Below, one piece after another: positions 58,999 to 64,000 of a DNA stretch of 64,000 nt. Where the stretch lies: positions 1,364,001 to 1,428,000 of the forward strand of contig NZ_CP073315.1 in NCBI RefSeq assembly GCF_018140925.1, written 5' to 3'. Position numbers and translations under genes: made by a program. The notes beneath the pieces are model-generated. The model ran no database searches, was not told the origin of the DNA, and saw only the letters and a program-made list of their open reading frames with translations. Origin of the DNA: Psychrobacillus sp. INOP01. GTDB taxonomy: Bacteria; Bacillota; Bacilli; Bacillales_A; Planococcaceae. Position 1 is the first letter of the stretch. Each line of letters opens with the position of its first letter.

Positions 58999-59027
58999 AT
59001 AATATCATCAAAGGTTCAAAAAAGCAA
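58999..59027 (-). promoter_or_regulatory. Promoter of the GlcNAc PTS operon
   Basis: TTGCTT (59027-59022) and TATTAT (59004-58999) on the minus strand, 17 bp apart, about 25 bp upstream of the RAT. No clear CcpA cre site was found. Confidence 0.65.
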
Positions 59028-59069
59028 CGTAAATTTCTATGGTCGAAAAATATTTTGAGCGTTTATATA

Positions 59070-61298
59070 TTAATAAGGAAAAGCTCTTCCTTTATCTGAA
59101 ATTTTATGAGCAAGTTTAATCGTTGAAACCGCTAGCTCTGCATATGTTACTTCTTTTTTAGGATTGAATGTACCTTGATCCGCCTCTAATAATTCTAAAG
59201 AGTTAGCTAATGCAACATAACCTAATAATTCCTTTTGTACCTTATCGGTATCTGTAAATGGCAGTTTATAAATAGTAGAATGTTTGGCTGCCTGTTCTAA
59301 TCCTAATGTACGTATATACCAAACAGCTAGCTGTTCTTTACTAATTGGTTCATCTATTGCGAAGTTCTTCGTATCAGGTTTTATCACACCCATTTCAACA
59401 GCACGTTCAACAGATTGATATAAAGGATGTTTAGGGTCGATATTTTCGAATGATTGGTTCTTATTTTCCTGTTCAGGATAATAATAGTCAGAATACATAT
59501 ACGTTAGGGATTTCATAAGTACTTGAAGAGCTTCTCCTTTGGAAATAGCAGCATCTCCATTAAACTTTTTGGGATCTTTTATATCAAGGATTTTTGCATT
59601 AATAAAATAATTTAGCTCCTCTTCTGCCCAAGGATGTGAAACAACAGGTGAATTATTTTCTCCATTTAGTGCTTGCCATTCTCCTGTTAGAGCATCTAAA
59701 GTACTAAAAGATCTCTCATTAAATAAAGTGGAGTAGACAAGGTCATAATGGTTATTTTCTTGTTTATTATCGGTCTTCATGTAGTTGAGTCTTAAACTTA
59801 AAGACTTCGTTAAAATTTCCCTAGCTTGTTTTTCTGATATAGCTTTATCTAGTGATGGCCAATTTTCTACCTCTTGATAATTTACATAAAGATTATTTAA
59901 CGAGCCATCCTTCGCTACTCCAACACTAATATAGTCACCCGAAACAATTACTCCGTTTACAACTCGTGGGAAATTAAACATATAGCTTCCTTGCATTTCA
60001 TCCAAATATGCCGCCTCCATAGGTTTTGCATATTTATGAAGGTAGGATGGAACCCATTTTTTTATATGTCCAATTGCTTTTTCGAGTGCCTGTTTTTCTG
60101 ACAGAGGTTTCGCTTCACTTGGTTTTTCTCCTAGTTGCTCTAAAATTTGACTCTTCATATTATAGTACTGAATGACTTCGCCTGTTTGTTTATTTATTTC
60201 TAGACTTGCGCCAGAACCACCATTTGGATAACTGTACATATATTGAATACTATAAACTTCCTGCCCATTATAGTTGTTTATTTCTCTAATAGACTCGATA
60301 TTGGATTTAACATCTTTCAAATCGATCTTCAGTAATTGTTCTGCTATTTTTTTTGCCTCTTCTATAGTTACCCCTCCCTCATTCTTGGATGGGATTGGTT
60401 TTGAAGCTAGCATAGATATGGTTGATTTCTTAGGGAAATCTGCTGAGTATCCGTTTAAAGTTAGGTATTTTCCAGATGAAGCATGAACACCAAGTAAACT
60501 TGGTATCGGTTGATAAACGAGTCGAACATGGCGTTCACCAGTTTGGTAATCTGTTTCTATTTGATATTGCTTTTCCACGTATAGATTTTCTTTTACCTTT
60601 TTCAATATGGCATCTTTCGCTTTTACTTGTTTCACATCATCAAAGGTGGAAGCTTTGTTAGCGTCCGGATTTCTATAAAAGCCAACTATCTCTCCGTTTC
60701 CTAAAACAGAAACTTCTATTCGTTGATCAGCAATGGAAACTTTGTTTTTCAAGCGAGTGTACGAAAATGAGTATCGGATTGGTTCAGTTAGTATTTGTGT
60801 TGGGTAATATCCATAAGAATCCGTTTCTAATTGATATTCTCCACCATCAAGATATTTTTTCATAAAATCTCCAGCAATTTTCTTTGCCTCATCTTTGGAA
60901 ACTTTAGCTGGAAAAAGCGCTTCTGTTACTGATGCCGGTTGATAAGAAAAATTTTCTATTTGTAAATCCTTACCTACAAACGAAACATTTCCATATAATT
61001 GCTTTCCACTGATGGTTTTTGTAAAGAATAAATCGTAACGCATTGTCTCCTCACCAGGATAATAATAGCCACCGTTCATTTGAAAATCAGCATTCGTTAA
61101 GAAATCAAATTGCTTCGGAAAAAATGCACGAAACTTCTTTATCAAATCTTCTTTTGTGAAAACATTCTCTGTTGATGCCGCTTGAATTTGTACAGGGGGT
61201 TGTTCATTCAAAGTTGTAGTTGCATTTACGTTCGCCGAAAAAAGTCCAAGTGATAATGCTGAAGCTCCTAATATGATACCAACATGTTTAAAATCCAT
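59070..61298 (-). CDS. Secreted YcdB/YcdC-repeat protein with S-layer homology domains
   Basis: A 742-residue exported protein. It has a signal peptide (residues 1-26, cleaved near VNA-TT), two YcdB/YcdC-like units with PepSY-type alpha-beta elements (for example SKDEAKKIAGDFMKKYLDGGEYQ and TIEEAKKIAEQLLKIDLKD), and three C-terminal SLH repeats from about residue 565. SLH repeats bind pyruvylated wall polymers, so it should sit on the cell surface. The function is unknown; peptidase inhibition has been suggested for PepSY domains. An AAGGAGAG site precedes the ATG. Confidence 0.82.
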   Translation of the reverse strand: MDFKHVGIILGASALSLGLFSANVNATTTLNEQPPVQIQAASTENVFTKEDLIKKFRAFFPKQFDFLTNADFQMNGGYYYPGEETMRYDLFFTKTISGKQLYGNVSFVGKDLQIENFSYQPASVTEALFPAKVSKDEAKKIAGDFMKKYLDGGEYQLETDSYGYYPTQILTEPIRYSFSYTRLKNKVSIADQRIEVSVLGNGEIVGFYRNPDANKASTFDDVKQVKAKDAILKKVKENLYVEKQYQIETDYQTGERHVRLVYQPIPSLLGVHASSGKYLTLNGYSADFPKKSTISMLASKPIPSKNEGGVTIEEAKKIAEQLLKIDLKDVKSNIESIREINNYNGQEVYSIQYMYSYPNGGSGASLEINKQTGEVIQYYNMKSQILEQLGEKPSEAKPLSEKQALEKAIGHIKKWVPSYLHKYAKPMEAAYLDEMQGSYMFNFPRVVNGVIVSGDYISVGVAKDGSLNNLYVNYQEVENWPSLDKAISEKQAREILTKSLSLRLNYMKTDNKQENNHYDLVYSTLFNERSFSTLDALTGEWQALNGENNSPVVSHPWAEEELNYFINAKILDIKDPKKFNGDAAISKGEALQVLMKSLTYMYSDYYYPEQENKNQSFENIDPKHPLYQSVERAVEMGVIKPDTKNFAIDEPISKEQLAVWYIRTLGLEQAAKHSTIYKLPFTDTDKVQKELLGYVALANSLELLEADQGTFNPKKEVTYAELAVSTIKLAHKISDKGRAFPY

Positions 61299-61420
61299 AA
61301 AAAAATCTCTCCTTATTTTGCAGTCTTTGAATTCTATGATTGCAGGAGAGAGAAAATACCAATTATTTGATATTGAATCTAATTCATCCGATTAAGGTAC
61401 AATGGAGCTATAAATAGGAG

Positions 61421-62212
61421 GTGAGTAAATTCACATTCATACGTTCAATTCGGAAAATGTACCAGTTTGTTGTAGATAAACCTCTCCAGCAGGGTACTAT
61501 TATAAATAATCTTTATAAGATTAAACATGTAATAGGCTCTGGTAGTTACGGGATTATTTATAATTGTAAAGAAATACAAACTAATGAAATAAGAGTACTT
61601 AAACAACTGCGACCTAGTAAGCAACGAACAAAAAGCGAAGTATCTTTATTTGAAAATGAAATTTCGATTATTAGTAAGTTACAGCACGCTAGCATGCCAC
61701 AGTTTTACGAAGCTTTTTCAGTAAATGGTTCTCTTTTTTATTCGATGAATTACATAGAGGGTATAAATATGGAGGATCTTATCTTTTCAACGAATAGAAA
61801 ATACGTTGAAAAGGATGCACTAGCATTTATTTTAGATTTACTTCCTTTAGTAGATCACTTACACAAAAAGAATATTTTTCATGGAGATATACGTATTTCA
61901 AATATTTTAATAAACAAGGGTAAACTATTCCTTATTGATTTTGGATTGTCAAAGATAGAACAAAATGACTCCAAATTCCTAGAGTTGAGGCAATACGACT
62001 ATTATGATTTAGGGGATGTACTTCTATATTTACTATACACGAACTATTCCTCTAAAAATAAAAAAGCCCTTCCTTGGACAGAAGAACTTTCTTTAGAAAT
62101 GGAAACTGTTCATTTACTAAAAAGATTATTACAAATTGATGAAGCCTATTCCACCTTAGAGAGCATTGCACAAGATATAGAAACTGCACTTTTAGCAGTC
62201 ACTAAAAAATAA
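61421..62212 (+). CDS. ybdM: Hanks-type serine/threonine kinase, YbdM-like
   Basis: A kinase of about 263 residues with a Gly loop VIGSGSYGIIYNC, ATP-binding Lys in EIRVLKQLRP, helix-C Glu in FENEISIISKL, the catalytic loop HGDIRISNILIN (HGD in place of HRD), and DFG in LIDFGLSK. All key catalytic residues are present. Similarity to B. subtilis YbdM runs from PLQQGTIINNLYKI onward. The start is unclear: the GTG at 61421 overlaps its own AGGAGG, and the next ATG (61457) has no site. It has no membrane or sensor domain. It converges with a Ser-rich small gene one base away. Confidence 0.85.
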   Translation: MSKFTFIRSIRKMYQFVVDKPLQQGTIINNLYKIKHVIGSGSYGIIYNCKEIQTNEIRVLKQLRPSKQRTKSEVSLFENEISIISKLQHASMPQFYEAFSVNGSLFYSMNYIEGINMEDLIFSTNRKYVEKDALAFILDLLPLVDHLHKKNIFHGDIRISNILINKGKLFLIDFGLSKIEQNDSKFLELRQYDYYDLGDVLLYLLYTNYSSKNKKALPWTEELSLEMETVHLLKRLLQIDEAYSTLESIAQDIETALLAVTKK

Positions 62213-62213
62213 C

Positions 62214-62405
62214 TTAGCTACTACTACGTCCTTTACGTTTGTAGTAGCTACTTCCGCCTAGTGGATTACGTTTATGGTGGTTACTGCTGCTACTTCCACG
62301 TTTATAATAATGATTGCTGCTGCTCCCTTTACGATAGTGACCCTGCCTATGCTCACTACTCCCTCTGGATGCATTTTTGATTTGTTTCATTATTTTCTTA
62401 AACAT
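62214..62405 (-). CDS. Small basic Ser/His/Tyr/Arg-rich protein
   Basis: A 63-residue low-complexity protein. After MFKKIMKQIKNASRG come repeated patterns of RKGSSSNHYYKRGSSSSNHH and KRNPLGGSSYYKRKGRSSS. An AGAGGAT site lies five bases before the ATG. Its stop codon is one base from the end of the kinase gene on the other strand. The many Ser and Tyr next to basic residues suggest a phosphorylation substrate or nucleic-acid binder. Both ideas are inference. Confidence 0.6.
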   Translation of the reverse strand: MFKKIMKQIKNASRGSSEHRQGHYRKGSSSNHYYKRGSSSSNHHKRNPLGGSSYYKRKGRSSS

Positions 62406-62504
62406 AAAATCCTCTTTTCCTATTTTAAAGTAGTCTAATATGGCTATTCAACCTGGCTCACTCAAACTGCCTTTTTGTCTTTGGAAAACGAACGACCATT
62501 CTCT

Positions 62505-63227
62505 TTAGTTTTCCTTATTTAAAGATAATAAACGTAATCGATATGAATTCATCGCTGTTTCACCAAGTTGATCGAGTAAATTATAATTAGCAACAGCTCC
62601 TACCATAGCTCCAATGCCAGGTAATAGTTGGAACATTTTAACTAGATCAATATAATCCCGGTATTCCTGTTGAAAGTCTCGCCAATCCATCTCACCAATT
62701 AAGTACTTTTGTTGTTCCCAATTTTCCATAATTTCTAACGTTTCTTTTCGTTTTTCCTCACTAGAAAAAGCTAGAAGAAATATATGCAAAATATAAAGTC
62801 GTTCCTCGTATTCATCCGTATCAAATCCATAAGTTGCTGCCGCTTCAAATAGGAATTTCATTTTAATAGATAATAGTAGTGGAAAGTCAGCGAGTCCCAG
62901 AAGAATACCCCCCGCTCCCGTTCCTGCTCCTTCTACTACAGCTGTTTTCCGGAACGTAGTGAGTTTTTCCTTTAAAAGTTCATCCCGCTCCTGAAGGCTA
63001 AGTTTTAGTGCCAATCTTTTTTTTAGCTTTATATTCGACCCAACGAGCGTCGCCTTCACCATATTTTTAATGCTCTCCGTCATCACTTGATGGACCTTTT
63101 CAGGGATAAGTCCGTTAATCTTTGTTTGTACATTTTTAGACGTACGACCTATTAATCCTGTTCGTTTAGTCATTTTCCTCTTCCAAAGAAATAGTTCCTC
63201 CTCAACCTTCCATCTATACGCATCCAT
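62505..63227 (-). CDS. EcsC family protein
   Basis: A 240-residue EcsC-like protein. The family core is AVVEGAGTGAGGILLGLADFPLLLSIKMKFLFEAAATYGFD (about residues 93-133) with a second hydrophobic stretch LLPGIGAMVGAVANYNLLDQLG near the end. EcsC accompanies the EcsAB ABC transporter in some bacilli, but the biochemical role is unknown and no ecsAB is here. An AAGGGG site precedes the ATG. Confidence 0.83.
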   Translation of the reverse strand: MDAYRWKVEEELFLWKRKMTKRTGLIGRTSKNVQTKINGLIPEKVHQVMTESIKNMVKATLVGSNIKLKKRLALKLSLQERDELLKEKLTTFRKTAVVEGAGTGAGGILLGLADFPLLLSIKMKFLFEAAATYGFDTDEYEERLYILHIFLLAFSSEEKRKETLEIMENWEQQKYLIGEMDWRDFQQEYRDYIDLVKMFQLLPGIGAMVGAVANYNLLDQLGETAMNSYRLRLLSLNKEN

Positions 63228-63629
63228 CTTTTAACCCCTTATCTATTACTATTATGATTCATTATATCTTATTACAGCTGCGTTCAAATGAGCCTTGAGT
63301 TCGGCTGTATCTCCGCCTGAAGATGTATTTACGAAAAAGTACAAACGCTATATTCTTTGCCCACCTGGAAATGTTTATAGAGCTTAGCGCAAGCTCCATT
63401 CTACTAAAAACTATTCTAAATCGTTTCTACACGCTGTCAGCTGTAATTAGAAAATTATTATAAGATACCGCTGATTTCCGTTTCAAGCGGACGCTTTCTA
63501 CTACAATCACAAATAATGTAGCAACTAAGTACTAATTTAAGTTGAGCCTTACCATTAAACATGATGAACATTACTCATATTATTTCTTAAAAACCAGGAA
63601 CACTGTGTTCACAACAGGATATAATTGTT
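63228..63629. other. Repeat-bearing intergenic region
   Basis: About 400 bp with no gene. It includes the GC-rich repeat fragment at 63468-63500 and, at 63593-63605, the string ACCAGGAACACTG, which also occurs at 25873-25885 near the other repeat copy. Otherwise AT-rich and unremarkable. Confidence 0.5.
63468..63500 (-). repeat. Truncated copy of the GC-rich Bacillaceae repeat
   Basis: On the minus strand it reads GAAAGCGTCCGCTTGAAACG plus GAAATCAGCGG, matching the right end of the repeat at 25814-25846 with few changes. Only this end is present. Confidence 0.7.
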
Positions 63630-63672
63630 AAAAAACATGATACCTATTGTGTCAGGTACCATGTTCTAATTT
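63630..63672 (-). terminator. Terminator after the DUF1292 gene
   Basis: On the minus strand AACATG-TACCT pairs with AGGTA-CATGTT (one mismatch) around GACACAAT, followed by six T. Confidence 0.88.
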
Positions 63673-63681
63673 TATAAGTTA

Positions 63682-63981
63682 TTATCTTTTTTTCTGTTTA
63701 GTAAAGTTATTTTTCTCTAGTTTGATATACGCTGCTGTTACATTTTCAAACTCTTCTTCGCTTTCCATCATGACAAAGTTATTATCATTCTCTACTCGGA
63801 AGAAGAAAATCCCAATTTCATCTTCTGAATCTTCTTTTATATCTTCTATAAAGCTAACTGCTACGTATTCGGTGTCATCTACACTTAAATAGCCTAAAAC
63901 CTTCAGTTCCTGCTCTTGGTCATTTTCGTCTAACACCTTAAACGTACCGCCAACTTCCAGTTTACCTTCATTTTGTAACAT
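63682..63981 (-). CDS. DUF1292 domain protein
   Basis: A 99-residue acidic cytoplasmic protein of the DUF1292 (YrzB) family, with the typical EGTFKVLDEN-like opening (GGTFKVLDENDQEQELKVLG) and DEIGIFFFRVENDN. An AGGAGG site lies nine bases before its ATG at the right edge of the window. In B. subtilis yrzB follows yrrK near udk, but here the neighbours are different, so it may be a paralogue. Function unknown. Confidence 0.8.
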   Translation of the reverse strand: MLQNEGKLEVGGTFKVLDENDQEQELKVLGYLSVDDTEYVAVSFIEDIKEDSEDEIGIFFFRVENDNNFVMMESEEEFENVTAAYIKLEKNNFTKQKKR

Positions 63982-64000
63982 TCCATTTACCTCCTAGCAA

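Noticed and set aside
58805-59011. 68-codon minus-strand frame upstream of the IIA gene
   Set aside because: It covers the RAT and terminator of the leader and has no supporting start signal.
58981-59069. CcpA cre site before the GlcNAc PTS operon
   Set aside because: No sequence close to TGWAARCGYTNWCA was found around the promoter.

Overview
The window is chromosomal DNA of a low-GC Gram-positive bacterium of the Bacillales. The 16S/23S/5S genes, the gene order yeaC-yeaD-yebA-guaA-(pbuG)...yebE-yebG-purE-purK-purB, AGGAGG-type ribosome binding sites and Bacillus-type riboswitches all support this. A Psychrobacillus/Lysinibacillus-like member of the Bacillaceae/Planococcaceae would fit, but the genus cannot be fixed by reading alone.

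Layout. 1-3.9 kb: start of the purine operon (purE-purK-purB, running off the left edge), led by a PurR operator, a promoter and a guanine riboswitch, behind yebE-yebG. 4.3-10.7 kb: an IS3-like remnant and a complete rrn operon without tRNA genes, carrying two extra divergent 5S-like copies in tandem, each with its own terminator. 11-20.4 kb: a purine permease with PurR boxes and riboswitch, a yobV/yobU-like regulator pair, guaA with a riboswitch, and yebA-yeaD-yeaC. 20.5-37.5 kb: NAD salvage (pncB-nadE), a membrane-anchored PQQ quinohaemoprotein dehydrogenase, an aminotransferase, exoA, an SDR, an RclA-like flavoprotein, catalase, a permuted-papain-like protein, and a Tat-exported GMC dehydrogenase operon with tatA. 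The repeat-rich gaps at 25.4-26.0 and 30.7-31.7 kb hold most of the non-coding structure here.

37.7-46.7 kb: a TetR regulator, methionine synthesis (yitJ-metH) under a SAM-I riboswitch, a NERD protein and a HemY-type oxidase. The yitJ-metH block is flanked by two related arrays of a motif repeated every 21 bp exactly. 46.7-52.8 kb: a pair of paralogous unknown proteins (one broken by a frameshift), the kynurenine operon kynU-kynA-kynB interrupted by a hairpin repeat, and the guanidinium exporter pair behind a guanidine-I riboswitch. 53-59 kb: N-acetylglucosamine uptake and catabolism (IIA, BglG/LicT-type antiterminator, IIBC, nagA, SIS protein, nagB), with an antiterminator target overlapping a leader terminator. 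The antiterminator appears to start at AUU. 59-64 kb: an S-layer-homology protein, a YbdM-like kinase convergent with a Ser-rich basic peptide, an EcsC-family protein and a DUF1292 protein.

Most of the window is ordinary core chromosome whose regulation can be read directly: three guanine riboswitches, two PurR box pairs, SAM-I, guanidine-I and an antitermination leader. The least explained features are the 21-bp arrays, the hairpin repeat that supplies the end of kynA, the multi-hairpin element at 31 kb, the variant 5S modules and the frameshifted gene at 48 kb.
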